12,314 nt of DNA from Thermoflexia bacterium (GCA_030605705.1 JAUWHU010000583.1:1-12314), one strand, 5' to 3'; counted from the stretch's first letter, positions 1 to 7,215 are shown. The notes: a model not told the origin generated them from the letters alone. A program made the numbers and translations.

Positions 1-2193
1 TGCCACGCGGAAGCCAATGCCGTGCGAGCGGTTGTCCGGCCGGCTGCACTCGCGCACCGAGGTGCGGGCCGAGTCGAGGGAGAAGTTCCAGGCCCCGCCC
101 CGGATCACTTTGGTCTGGGTATCGAAGTCGCTGCTGGTCCATTCCCAGACGTTGCCGGCCATGTCTAACAGTCCGTAGGGGCTGGCACCCTCCAAGTAGA
201 GGCCCACCGGCGTCAGTCCTCCCAGTCCGCTCTCCCGGCTGTTGGCATACGCAGGATTGGCGACCTCGCCCCAGGGGAAGGTGCGCCCATCGTCACCACG
301 AGCCGCCCGTTCCCATTCCTCTTCCGTCGGCAGACGCCCTTCCACCCACGCGCAGTAGATTTGCGCCTCGTGTAGTGTGATGAGGACGACGGGTTGATTG
401 GAGCGTCCCTCCGAGTAACGACGGCTCTCAGGGTCCCAGTTGTAGGAATGCGCCCAATCGGCATCTACAAAAGGCGCCGGCAACTCTGGATGGGTTTCCA
501 GGAAACGCGCATACTGAGCATTGGTGACCGGATACTTTCCGATGCGGTATCCCGGCAGGTAGCGGGCATCTCCTGCGTCGCCGTAGCTGAACTCGCCGCC
601 GGGGATCTCCAGCACGGCAGCAAAGTCCCGCGCATCGCCGAGGTAGCCCAGTGCCCAGCCGGCCGAAAGCCGCTGCGGCCAGGATGCCACACGTTCCCCG
701 GTGAGGAAGGGGAGCAACGCGGCGCGGTACTCGCGCTGTTTCTGTTGCTGTCGCACCACCCCCACCGCAGCGCGGATGCGGGTATGGTCGCTGCTCAAGA
801 GATCGTTGAACAGCCGTTGGGAGGGCAGGGTTTCCGTTGCTGTTTCGTAGCTTGTGGGGAGGATCAGGTGAATGTAGGCGGCGATCTGGGTCGGCGTCAG
901 ATTGGCAAAAGGTACCCCTACTCGCAACATCCGCATCAAAGGGCGGATACTCGTGTAGCGTTCCACCAGCGAGGTCGCTGCCGGTTCGGTAGTCGTCACT
1001 AACGGCAGGATCTCCTCACGGCCGGTAGCCAACAATTCCAGCTCGTGGATCAAATTGGGGTACTCCAGGAGGTCGTGATAGAGCTCGCGGAAACGGGCCT
1101 GGATCACCACCAGCTTAGCCAGCAGTACCGGCTCCACCGGTTCCAGTAGCCCGCGTGAAGCGCGCTTCCGCGCCAATGCCTGCAGGAGGCTGAAAATGTT
1201 GAGCGTGCGTTTGACCATCCTGGGGTTGGGAGCCAGGCCGGAGGTGAAGACACGAGATACTTCGGCGGGCAGGCCCGGGGCGGCATCCGCCAAAAAGTGC
1301 AAGAGCTGTTCCTCCTCCAGGGGGGGCAGGTAAAAAGGTAACTGTACCAGTTTTTCTAAATAGCTTTCTCCCAAACCCTCATCCTGGGAACCATAGCGCT
1401 TTCGGATTACATCCTCGACCCGTTTGTGGTCGGCAGCCAACAAAAAAACGCAGCCGGGAGCATCGAGGAAAATCTTGATGGTCTCTAACACCTCCAGAGC
1501 ACGGTCGGGCAAACAGCGGTCCAGATCGTCCACACAGATGACTAACAGGCCATTGCGACGCCAAACGTACTCGCCGACCAGGTGCGCGAAGCCGCCCTGG
1601 AACTCCTCCAGGAACTTCAGTTGGCGACGGTGGATTTCTATCTCTTTCCGGTGAAAAGCCTTAGCCACGTCTTCCACAGAGGAGAGATCGCCTTCCAGCA
1701 AGGTCAGCCATTCCTTCAAATTCTCCGGCGAGGGGACCAGAGAAAGACCCAGGTGCAGCGCGCCCTTCCCCAATTTAGGCCAGTCAATCTCCAGGGAACC
1801 TCGTTGTTTGCGATTCACATCTGCGTACAGGCGGGTCTCCCAATCCTCGATCCGCTGCTTGTCCTCCGGCGACATCTCCATCTCCTGCAGTCCTTCCAGC
1901 ACCCGCAGCAGGAGCGAACGCCAGATCGCGCCCTTGTCGCGCTCGTACTGCCAGGCATTGAACCAGACGATATGCGTCCGGCGGTGTTCCTCCGTGCGGC
2001 GTCCCAACAGGTTTCCGGCCAGCAGGCGCATGAGGCTGGTTTTTCCCGTCCCCCACGGCCCAAAGAGGCCGATTGTGATCGGGGTGTGGGCCTGGAGCAC
2101 GATGTCACTGAGAGCGTCGGCGTAATCGAGAAAATCGAAACGGTCCTGTGCGGCGTTCAGGATCGGTTGGTCATTCCAAAACGAGGTCTCCAT
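1..2193 (-). CDS. KAP-family P-loop NTPase fused to FGE/SUMF1-like domain (3' end cut by window)
   Basis: An open frame of 731 codons runs off the left edge without a stop. Residues about 10-330 form a KAP-type NTPase: Walker A GPWGTGKTS at 45-53, the FNAWQYE motif that follows it, and a Walker B ending in DDLD at 222-225 (VICVDDLDRC). Residues about 330-515 are mostly helical, ending in a RLSAGWALGYLGD segment of the kind that joins NTPase and effector parts in large signalling proteins. Residues about 530 onward are an FGE-sulfatase (formylglycine-generating-enzyme-like) domain: IPGGEF, GYRIGKYPVTNAQYARF, GRLPTEEEWERAAR, GNVWEWT, RGGAW at 698-702 and a final GFRV, so only a few residues should be missing. 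The two copper-binding cysteines of true FGE are replaced by Phe704 and Ala709, so the fold is probably used for binding, not for making formylglycine. No transmembrane segment is evident. A conflict/defence or signalling role is inference. Confidence 0.9.
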   Translation of the reverse strand, partial: METSFWNDQPILNAAQDRFDFLDYADALSDIVLQAHTPITIGLFGPWGTGKTSLMRLLAGNLLGRRTEEHRRTHIVWFNAWQYERDKGAIWRSLLLRVLEGLQEMEMSPEDKQRIEDWETRLYADVNRKQRGSLEIDWPKLGKGALHLGLSLVPSPENLKEWLTLLEGDLSSVEDVAKAFHRKEIEIHRRQLKFLEEFQGGFAHLVGEYVWRRNGLLVICVDDLDRCLPDRALEVLETIKIFLDAPGCVFLLAADHKRVEDVIRKRYGSQDEGLGESYLEKLVQLPFYLPPLEEEQLLHFLADAAPGLPAEVSRVFTSGLAPNPRMVKRTLNIFSLLQALARKRASRGLLEPVEPVLLAKLVVIQARFRELYHDLLEYPNLIHELELLATGREEILPLVTTTEPAATSLVERYTSIRPLMRMLRVGVPFANLTPTQIAAYIHLILPTSYETATETLPSQRLFNDLLSSDHTRIRAAVGVVRQQQKQREYRAALLPFLTGERVASWPQRLSAGWALGYLGDARDFAAVLEIPGGEFSYGDAGDARYLPGYRIGKYPVTNAQYARFLETHPELPAPFVDADWAHSYNWDPESRRYSEGRSNQPVVLITLHEAQIYCAWVEGRLPTEEEWERAARGDDGRTFPWGEVANPAYANSRESGLGGLTPVGLYLEGASPYGLLDMAGNVWEWTSSDFDTQTKVIRGGAWNFSLDSARTSVRECSRPDNRSHGIGFRVA

Positions 2194-2200
2194 CATCATA

Positions 2201-2206
2201 CCCCCT
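2201..2206 (-). promoter_or_regulatory. Ribosome binding site choosing among three tandem ATG codons
   Basis: On the minus strand AGGGGG is followed by T and then ATGATGATG (2199-2191). Spacing is 1 nt to the first ATG, 4 nt to the second and 7 nt to the third, so the third (2193) is the most likely start. The other two would only add Met residues. Confidence 0.6.
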
Positions 2207-2231
2207 GTGTGCTAACCGGTTTATAACCAAA

Positions 2232-2260
2232 ATTATAGCATAGCGCGGCAAAGTCGCAAA
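2232..2260 (-). promoter_or_regulatory. Promoter of the KAP-FGE gene
   Basis: The minus strand reads TTTGCG, a 17-bp spacer, then a perfect TATAAT (2237-2232), about 38 bp before the start codon. The -35 is poor, but the stretch TTTGCGACTTTGCCGCG with its 6-bp distance to the -10 is almost the same as at the ABC exporter promoter (7216-7244). Confidence 0.65.
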
Positions 2261-2300
2261 TATGCAAATGTGCAAATGGCGAATGGCAAATGGCAAATGA
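2256..2300. repeat. Degenerate heptamer repeat (GCAAATG/GCGAATG)
   Basis: Six or so back-to-back units of the GCAAATG type, some with one extra base; on the minus strand these read CATTTGC, CATTCGC, CATTTGC. The same heptamers occur on the plus strand at 7258-7340. It lies directly behind the KAP-FGE promoter. Nothing was recognised in the 2301-2355 stretch that follows. Confidence 0.75.
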
Positions 2301-2355
2301 CAGACCATAATTTTTGCACCTAACGCAAATCTTGTAGGGTAATTCTATGAGGCTA

Positions 2356-2477
2356 CTGAAAAAACCAAGAATTTCACCACGGGCCGAAGGTATGAGCAGG
2401 CAGTGCCTATAACACAGAGGACACAGAGTTTTCTTATTTTTACTCCGTGTTCTCTGTGGTGAGATGACTTTTTTCAG
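2356..2477. repeat. Palindromic interspersed repeat, copy A (MITE-like)
   Basis: Nested inverted ends are visible: CTGAAAAAA (2356-2364) with TTTTTTCAG (2469-2477), and TCACCAC (2374-2380) with GTGGTGA (2456-2462). There is no room for a gene. A diverged copy lies in opposite orientation at 11478-11576; the core 2420-2464 matches 11522-11478 at 43 of 45 bases. The ends and size resemble a small non-autonomous palindromic element, but no target-site duplication was identified. Confidence 0.75.
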
Positions 2478-2523
2478 GGGGGGTGCATTCTATATTATCC
2501 GCCAAATATCAAATGGGGACTGG

Positions 2524-2540
2524 GGACGGGTAATCCGTCC
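2524..2540. repeat. Short perfect hairpin
   Basis: GGACGG (2524-2529), a 5-nt loop, CCGTCC (2535-2540). There is no T-tract, so it is not an obvious terminator. It lies in the upstream region of rocD. Confidence 0.45.
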
Positions 2541-2576
2541 GGTTACTTTCATCCGCTGAACCACGAAGCAAGCCAC

Positions 2577-2604
2577 TTGTGGACAGAACGGTGCGTGATA
2601 GGAT
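2577..2604 (+). promoter_or_regulatory. Possible rocD promoter
   Basis: TTGTGG, a 16-bp spacer, then TAGGAT, 42 bp before the rocD start. Both boxes are only partial matches to the consensus, so this is a weak call and the real promoter may lie elsewhere in 2478-2632. Confidence 0.3.
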
Positions 2605-2646
2605 AAGCTGGCTGTAAAGTAAAACTCAACACAAGGAGCAAACACC

Positions 2647-3846
2647 ATGCGTACAGAAGAATATATCAAATTGGAAGATACCTACGGCGCACACAACTAC
2701 CATCCTCTGGACATCGTCCTCGCGCGCGGAGAAGGCGTCTGGGTGTGGGACGTGGAGGGCCACAAGTACCTGGATTGTCTCAGCGCCTACTCCGCGTTGA
2801 ACCAGGGACACCGTCACCCCCGGATCATCAAAGCTATGTTGGATCAGGCCGCGAAACTCACCCTCACCTCGCGCGCCTTCCGCAATGATCAATTGCCCTT
2901 GTTGGCGCAGGAACTCTGCGAGCTCACCGGCTACGAGATGATGTTGCCCATGAACTCCGGCGCCGAGGCTGTCGAGACGGCGCTGAAGGCCGCCCGCCTG
3001 TGGGGCTACAAGGTCAAGGGCATCCCGGAGAATCAGGCCGAGATCATCGTCTGCGACCACAACTTCCACGGACGGACCATCACCATTATCACCTTCTCTC
3101 CCGAACAACTTTATAAGGATGGGTTTGGCCCCTTCACGCCCGGCTTCAAGATGATCCCCTACGGAGACGCCGAGGCGTTAGAAGCGGCCATCACCCCCCA
3201 CACCGCCGCGTTCCTCGTGGAGCCGATCCAGGGCGAGGGCGGCGTCATCATCCCGCCGGAAGGGTACCTGCGGCAGGCCCGCGAGATCTGCGACCGTCAC
3301 CGCGTGCTGTTCGTCGCCGATGAGATCCAGAGCGGCCTGGGGCGCGCCGGCAAGCTCTTCGCCTGCGATTGGGAAGACGTCAAGCCCGATATAACCATCA
3401 TCGGGAAGGCGTTCTCCGGCGGCATGTTCCCCATCTCTGCCGTGGTCGGGATGCGCGAGGTGCTAGGGCTGTTCAAGCCCGGCAGCCACGGCTCCACTTT
3501 CGGTGGCAGCCCGCTGGCCTGCGCCGTGGCCCGCGAATCCCTCAAAGTCATCGTGGAAGAGCGTCTGCCGGAGCGCTCCCGAGAGCTGGGCGACTACTTC
3601 AAGGCACAGCTTCAGGCCATCCATAGCCCCTACGTCAAAGAAATTCGTGGCAAGGGCTTGTTCATCGGTGTGGAGTTGAAAGACGATGTGGGTGGTGCGC
3701 GCCCCTTCTGCGAGGCCCTGAAAGAACGGGGCATCTTAGCGAAAGAGACCCACGACACGGTGATCCGCTTCGCTCCGCCATTGATCATCAGCAAGGAAGA
3801 GTTGGATTGGGCGCTGAGCGAAATCCGCGCTGTGCTGACCAAATAG
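2647..3846 (+). CDS. rocD: Ornithine aminotransferase (ornithine--oxo-acid transaminase)
   Basis: A complete 399-residue class-III PLP aminotransferase, close to the family's usual length. It moves the delta-amino group of ornithine to 2-oxoglutarate, giving glutamate semialdehyde (pyrroline-5-carboxylate) and glutamate, linking arginine/ornithine to proline. Seen: the YGAHNYHPL and SAYSALNQGH motifs, NSGAEAVETALK at about 103-114, Asp225 in FVADEIQSG, the PLP lysine Lys254 in GKAFSGG, and Thr284 in GSTFGG. Residues matching human OAT substrate contacts are kept: Tyr18 (Tyr55), Tyr48 (Tyr85), Arg143 (Arg180), Glu192 (Glu230), Glu197 (Glu235) and Arg374 (Arg413), which favours ornithine over the acetylornithine, GABA or 4-aminobutyrate relatives. 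AAGGAG (2633-2638) lies 8 nt before the ATG, fixing the start. It looks monocistronic, with a strong terminator 140 bp downstream. Confidence 0.93.
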   Translation: MRTEEYIKLEDTYGAHNYHPLDIVLARGEGVWVWDVEGHKYLDCLSAYSALNQGHRHPRIIKAMLDQAAKLTLTSRAFRNDQLPLLAQELCELTGYEMMLPMNSGAEAVETALKAARLWGYKVKGIPENQAEIIVCDHNFHGRTITIITFSPEQLYKDGFGPFTPGFKMIPYGDAEALEAAITPHTAAFLVEPIQGEGGVIIPPEGYLRQAREICDRHRVLFVADEIQSGLGRAGKLFACDWEDVKPDITIIGKAFSGGMFPISAVVGMREVLGLFKPGSHGSTFGGSPLACAVARESLKVIVEERLPERSRELGDYFKAQLQAIHSPYVKEIRGKGLFIGVELKDDVGGARPFCEALKERGILAKETHDTVIRFAPPLIISKEELDWALSEIRAVLTK

Positions 3847-3855
3847 TGGCTGTCC

Positions 3856-3870
3856 AGATCTCCGAGGTCT
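3856..3870. repeat. Small hairpin AGATCT-CCG-AGGTCT
   Basis: A six-pair stem (one G-T wobble) with a 3-nt loop, just after the rocD stop. A sister hairpin with almost the same arms lies at 3938-3952. No T-tract follows. Confidence 0.55.
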
Positions 3871-3937
3871 CACAGGGCTTTTGCGCGACAGTATTCTCGC
3901 TCAATACGACATATCTTGTCTATGAAGCTCTTACTGG

Positions 3938-3952
3938 AGACCTTGGAGGTCT
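3938..3952. repeat. Small hairpin AGACCT-TGG-AGGTCT
   Basis: A perfect six-pair stem with a 3-nt loop; near-copy of the hairpin at 3856-3870, 82 bp away. It appears to belong to a short palindromic repeat family rather than being a terminator. Confidence 0.6.
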
Positions 3953-3970
3953 TAGTGATAGGTTCGTAGT

Positions 3971-3986
3971 AGCGACTTTAGTCGCT
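3971..3986. repeat. Small hairpin AGCGAC-TTTA-GTCGCT
   Basis: A perfect six-pair stem preceded by GTAGT. The same type of hairpin after TTGTAGTA recurs at 9526-9539 and 9571-9584, so this is one member of a short palindromic repeat family. It abuts the terminator at 3987. Confidence 0.65.
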
Positions 3987-4011
3987 CCCCCGCTCCGGCG
4001 GGGGCTTTTTT
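3987..4011 (+). terminator. Intrinsic terminator after rocD
   Basis: CCCCCGC (3987-3993), loop TCCG, GCGGGGG (3998-4004), then C and six T's (4006-4011). The 7-bp GC stem with a tetraloop and T-run is a textbook rho-independent terminator for rocD, and isolates the next promoter. Confidence 0.9.
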
Positions 4012-4023
4012 GTGCCGCCCGCC

Positions 4024-4052
4024 TTGTGCTGGCGACCAATTTCCCTTATAAT
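4024..4052 (+). promoter_or_regulatory. Promoter of the cNMP-binding gene
   Basis: TTGTGC (4024-4029), exactly 17 bp, then a perfect TATAAT (4047-4052). It lies 34 bp before the preferred start codon and right after the rocD terminator, so transcription starts at about 4059 with a short leader. Confidence 0.75.
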
Positions 4053-4086
4053 GAAGGTGAAGTTCACTAATCAAGGGGGGAACAGA

Positions 4087-4551
4087 ATGAACACACCCGT
4101 AGATGTTCTAAAGACAGCCGACCTCTTCACCGGGCTGACACAGGAGCAGATCGCAACTATCACAGCCTTGGGGGAACGCCACACCTACCACAAACACGAC
4201 CTCATCATTTGCGCCGGGGAATGGGACGATGCTTTCTACATCGTCCTGAGTGGTCAAGTGGAGGTGATATCCGAAGAGGCGCAGGGCACTCCCACGCTGG
4301 TCGTGCTGGGCGCCGGACAAGGGTTCGGGGAGATGGCGGTACTGGATGCCGGCCCCCGTTCCGCCACCATTCGCTGCATCTCCGAGCGGGCTGAAGTTTT
4401 CGCCATCGCGGGGCGACGCCTGCTGCAGCTTTGCCGGCGAGAGAGCGACATTGGCCAGCAGCTCATGTACAACCTGGCGCGAGACCTGGCTTTCAAGCTG
4501 CGCCACCGCAATCTTGCGCTCCAATCGCCTGAGGAGGGGGTGAGCCGATGA
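4087..4551 (+). CDS. Stand-alone cyclic-nucleotide-binding domain protein
   Basis: A 154-residue protein made almost only of one CAP_ED/cNMP-binding beta-roll. Seen: DDAFYIVLSGQVEV at about 49-62, and the phosphate-binding cassette FGEMAVLDAGPRSAT at 80-94 with Glu82 and Arg91, which in CRP and PKA-type domains contact the ribose and the cyclic phosphate. This suggests real cAMP or cGMP binding. After the roll there is a helix (about 112-146) but no helix-turn-helix, so it is not a CRP/FNR transcription factor as it stands; it is more likely a sensor that acts through a partner. The start at 4087 is chosen because AAGGGGGG lies 6 nt upstream; an in-frame ATG at 4012 would lie upstream of the -10 box. 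Its stop overlaps the next gene as ATGA, implying coupled translation. Confidence 0.82.
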   Translation: MNTPVDVLKTADLFTGLTQEQIATITALGERHTYHKHDLIICAGEWDDAFYIVLSGQVEVISEEAQGTPTLVVLGAGQGFGEMAVLDAGPRSATIRCISERAEVFAIAGRRLLQLCRRESDIGQQLMYNLARDLAFKLRHRNLALQSPEEGVSR

Positions 4552-4760
4552 TCTACAAAATCAGCTATGTGATCATCGGCGGACGGCATCCCGGAGCTAT
4601 CGTCAACCAGGATCACATGCCTTACATCGGAGAAAAAGTGCAGATTGGGGAGCTGTGGTACGCGGTTCAAGAGATCAAAGACTTATTGCCGCCCCAAAGA
4701 AACTTTGCCTACCTGCATGTGACCTGCCAGCCGACGAAGCCACCGGCGAAGCAGAACTGA
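4548..4760 (+). CDS. Small unknown protein coupled to the cNMP-binding gene
   Basis: A 70-residue protein whose ATG overlaps the previous stop (ATGA at 4548-4551), with GAGGAGGGGG ending 7 nt before the ATG. I do not recognise a family. It is rich in short alternating hydrophobic stretches (KISYVIIGG, EKVQIGELWYAVQEI, NFAYLHVTC), suggesting a small beta-barrel, with no signal peptide or membrane segment, and a polar tail (QPTKPPAKQN). The coupling points to a job with the cyclic-nucleotide sensor. The exporter operon converges on it, with only 19 bp between the two stops and no hairpin there. Confidence 0.7.
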   Translation: MIYKISYVIIGGRHPGAIVNQDHMPYIGEKVQIGELWYAVQEIKDLLPPQRNFAYLHVTCQPTKPPAKQN

Positions 4761-4779
4761 CCGTCTCGCCCTCCCTGGC

Positions 4780-6264
4780 TCACAGGCCGCTCAGGAAGTT
4801 AATCGCCAGACGCGGGGTGATGGTAGCCTCTACCCACGCGGCTAACAGCAGGAGCGGAAGCACCACCGCCACGAAGAGCTTCACAAAATGGCCCAGCTCC
4901 CGCATGATGCCCAGCATCCCGCCCCCTTTCTCAGCTGAGCGCAAGAGCATCACTGCCGTGTGCATGGCTTGAGCGGTCGCCAGTATCGCGGCAGGGAGCT
5001 CGAGAATTCCATGGGGCAGTACCAGCAAGGACAAAAATGTCCACGGATTCATCCCCCACCGTTGAATCTCCACAAACATGTAGGCGATGATGGCTATAGG
5101 TGCGACGAGCAACAATTCAGCCAATGTCCCCAGCGAGAAGAGAGCAAAGAAAGCCGCCGCCAGCAGAGCGCGGACATTGTTCCAGAAAATCGCGCTGACA
5201 GAAAAGTCGGATAACAATCCCGTCGTCTTGACCGCGGTCTGCAAAGACGCCATATCCTTGAACGCCGAAAAATCAATGGCCTGCACCGGTAGAGGAAAGT
5301 GAACCGCTCCCCACCAACCTATTAACGCTCCGCCTCCCAGCGTTACCAATACAGTGAAGAGTAGAGCCATCCACATGGCCCGCACAAGTCGCGGAACCTC
5401 CCGGCCATACAGGTTCTTCACTCCCCCTTGAGGCCGTAATGCCTCCCAGAAGGTCCGCAGCCCGCTCTCAAAATCAATACTATCAATCTCACGCCCCAGC
5501 ACGTGCTCGCGGTTGAAGGTGGCTATGCCCATACGGATCAACAACACGTTGAGGACGGTCAGGCCCAGCGCGACCAGCCAGAGCAGCGCGTAATCGCCAA
5601 ACAACAGCAGGCCGGCCTCGCCCTGGAGCAAGAAAGCCATCGGGACAATGATGAAACTCGCCATGAGATTAGCGGCGCGCACACTCGTGGATTGCGTGGA
5701 GGCGATCACGGCCGCGCTCACCATCACCAGCGACTGCGCCGTGGCTAACACCAGGGCAACGATGAAAAGGGAGAGGGTAGGCCACCAGTGCACGGTGAAG
5801 CCCAACAACAGCACGTAAAAAATCATGCCGATGTAGCTGGCTGCCACCGGCGGGATCGTCGCGGCCAGGAGCTTGCCGATGTACAGCTGCCGGTCGCTCA
5901 AGGGCGTCGCCAAAAGAGCCTCCAGGCTGCGACGCTCTTTTTCCCCCACAAAGGTCTCCAGGGCGATCACCAACGAGAAGGTGCTGGGGAAAAATCCAAC
6001 CACCAGCATCAAGAAGGGGAACAGTCGCTGCATGATCAGCTCGGCTCCATAGCGGTTGACGAAAGCCAGGCCCTTGCTCGCGGCGATGTTCGCCAGGAAG
6101 GGGAAGATCGTGATCAGGAGCAGCACCGGCGCGACGATCCGCCAATCCCGTAAGGTATCCTTGACCTCCCGGCGTGTGAGTACGAGGGCGGGGCGCAATT
6201 CTGCCACCACCCTCTGCTCATATTCCTGCAGTCGTTTCTTTAGGCCCACCGCACGCTTCGCCAT
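4780..6264 (-). CDS. ABC-2 type permease fused to a SpoIIM-like domain
   Basis: A 494-residue membrane protein. Residues 1-250 form an ABC-2/NatB-like permease: a cytoplasmic N-terminus, membrane helices near 43-60, 83-103, 131-157, 163-187, 198-212 and 225-245, and after the second helix the family motif GEKERRSLEALLATPLSDRQ (107-126) followed by GK. Residues about 355-494 read as a SpoIIM/DUF95 domain: FWNNVRALL (360-368), LPHGILELPAA with His418 and Glu422, and AAWVEATITP with Glu479. In sporulating Firmicutes SpoIIM works in the engulfment peptidoglycan-degrading complex; elsewhere its role is unclear. It follows the ATPase gene with a 1-bp gap, with GGAGGG 8 nt before its ATG inside the end of that gene. 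Substrate unknown. Confidence 0.87.
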   Translation of the reverse strand: MAKRAVGLKKRLQEYEQRVVAELRPALVLTRREVKDTLRDWRIVAPVLLLITIFPFLANIAASKGLAFVNRYGAELIMQRLFPFLMLVVGFFPSTFSLVIALETFVGEKERRSLEALLATPLSDRQLYIGKLLAATIPPVAASYIGMIFYVLLLGFTVHWWPTLSLFIVALVLATAQSLVMVSAAVIASTQSTSVRAANLMASFIIVPMAFLLQGEAGLLLFGDYALLWLVALGLTVLNVLLIRMGIATFNREHVLGREIDSIDFESGLRTFWEALRPQGGVKNLYGREVPRLVRAMWMALLFTVLVTLGGGALIGWWGAVHFPLPVQAIDFSAFKDMASLQTAVKTTGLLSDFSVSAIFWNNVRALLAAAFFALFSLGTLAELLLVAPIAIIAYMFVEIQRWGMNPWTFLSLLVLPHGILELPAAILATAQAMHTAVMLLRSAEKGGGMLGIMRELGHFVKLFVAVVLPLLLLAAWVEATITPRLAINFLSGL

Positions 6265-6265
6265 T

Positions 6266-7186
6266 TTACATTCCCTCCGCGACGACCCGCAGGTACACAG
6301 ATTCCAGACTACGCGGCACTTCTTGCAACGAAATCACCGGCATGTCGGCCTCCAGGAGCGCGCGCAAGATCAGGGGATTCACTTGCTCTGGCTGTTCCGC
6401 GCGGTAGTGGACCCATCCCGTGCTGGCCCCTTCCACCGAGGCGAACTGGGAAACGACTGCCGCCGCACCGTTCGCCGCTGATGGCGCGAAACGCACCTCC
6501 AGCAGCGGGAAGCCCAACAGGCGCGTCTTCAATTCCGCCGGCGTCCCCAGCTCCACGATCCGCCCCCGTCGAATGATGGCGATGCGGTCCGCCAGTTCCT
6601 CGGCCTCCGGTAAATTATGTGTGCAGATCACGATCGCGCGCTGCCCATCCCGCAACTGGAGAATGGTATCTCGCACCAGGCGCGCACCCATCGGATCCAA
6701 CGTTGAAGTGGGTTCATCGAGGAGCAAGACGGGCGGTTCATGCAACAGGGCGCGTACCAGAGCGATCTTTTGCTTCATGCCCCTGGAATACTCCCCCAGG
6801 CGGCGATCCAGCGACTCGCTCATGTGAAACCAATCGGCCAGGTCATGGATGCGTTCCCCACGTTTGGAGACGGACAGCCCGCGAATTTCGCCGAAGAAAT
6901 CTAAATACTCACGGCCGGACATCCGCATGTACAGCCCCGGCGACTCGGTGAGCAAGCCTACGTTACAGCGGACATCACTGGCCTGAGTGACTGTGTCATA
7001 CCCCGCCACGCGGGCCTTCCCGGCGGTAGGTTTGAGGATCGCCGAGAGCATCCGTACCGTGGTCGTCTTGCCCGCGCCATTCGGCCCGACCAGTGCCAAT
7101 ATCTCACCTGCCGGCACAGTCAGGCTGATTTGATCCACGGCCAAGATGGCGTCAAAACGCTTCGTGAGGTGTTCTAATTCTAGCAT
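6266..7186 (-). CDS. ABC exporter ATP-binding protein (NatA-like)
   Basis: A 306-residue ATPase of the ABC-2 exporter class. Seen: Walker A GPNGAGKT (34-41), the Q-loop region around LLTESPGLY, a variant signature YSRGMKQK beginning at Tyr133 in place of LSGGQ (common in this class), Walker B LLLDEP with Asp157-Glu158, and the switch histidine His190 in CTHN. The last 85 residues are a C-terminal extension of the kind seen in NatA/CcmA-like subunits. The longer frame opens with a TTG at 7192, but GAGGAG lies 8 nt before the ATG at 7186, so that start is preferred. It forms a two-gene operon with the permease, which starts 1 bp after its stop. Confidence 0.9.
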   Translation of the reverse strand: MLELEHLTKRFDAILAVDQISLTVPAGEILALVGPNGAGKTTTVRMLSAILKPTAGKARVAGYDTVTQASDVRCNVGLLTESPGLYMRMSGREYLDFFGEIRGLSVSKRGERIHDLADWFHMSESLDRRLGEYSRGMKQKIALVRALLHEPPVLLLDEPTSTLDPMGARLVRDTILQLRDGQRAIVICTHNLPEAEELADRIAIIRRGRIVELGTPAELKTRLLGFPLLEVRFAPSAANGAAAVVSQFASVEGASTGWVHYRAEQPEQVNPLILRALLEADMPVISLQEVPRSLESVYLRVVAEGM

Positions 7187-7215
7187 CACCAACTCTCCTC
7201 TAACCTGGATATCTC

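Noticed and set aside
1..606. Active formylglycine-generating enzyme (sulfatase maturation)
   Set aside because: Both copper-binding cysteines are absent (Phe704, Ala709) and the domain is fused to an NTPase with no sulfatase nearby.
394..2226. Several long open frames on the plus strand (such as 394-1002 and 1582-2226)
   Set aside because: They lie antisense to the KAP-FGE frame, which shows clear Walker, KAP and FGE motifs; the plus-strand translations have no recognisable domain and are side effects of high GC.
2256..2300. CRISPR array (also considered for 7258-7337 and 11580-11730)
   Set aside because: Units are too short or only two copies, with no regular unique spacers and no cas genes.
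4012..4086. Upstream start for the cNMP-binding protein at 4012
   Set aside because: It lies before the -10 box and directly after the rocD terminator and has no SD; ATG 4087 has AAGGGGGG at good spacing.
4087..4551. CRP/FNR-type transcription factor
   Set aside because: The frame ends after the cNMP domain and one helix; no helix-turn-helix in this frame or in the next gene.
7187..7192. TTG start for the ABC ATPase at 7192
   Set aside because: It leaves only about 2 nt to the GAGGAG; the ATG at 7186 is spaced 8 nt and starts the normal LELEHLTKRF opening.
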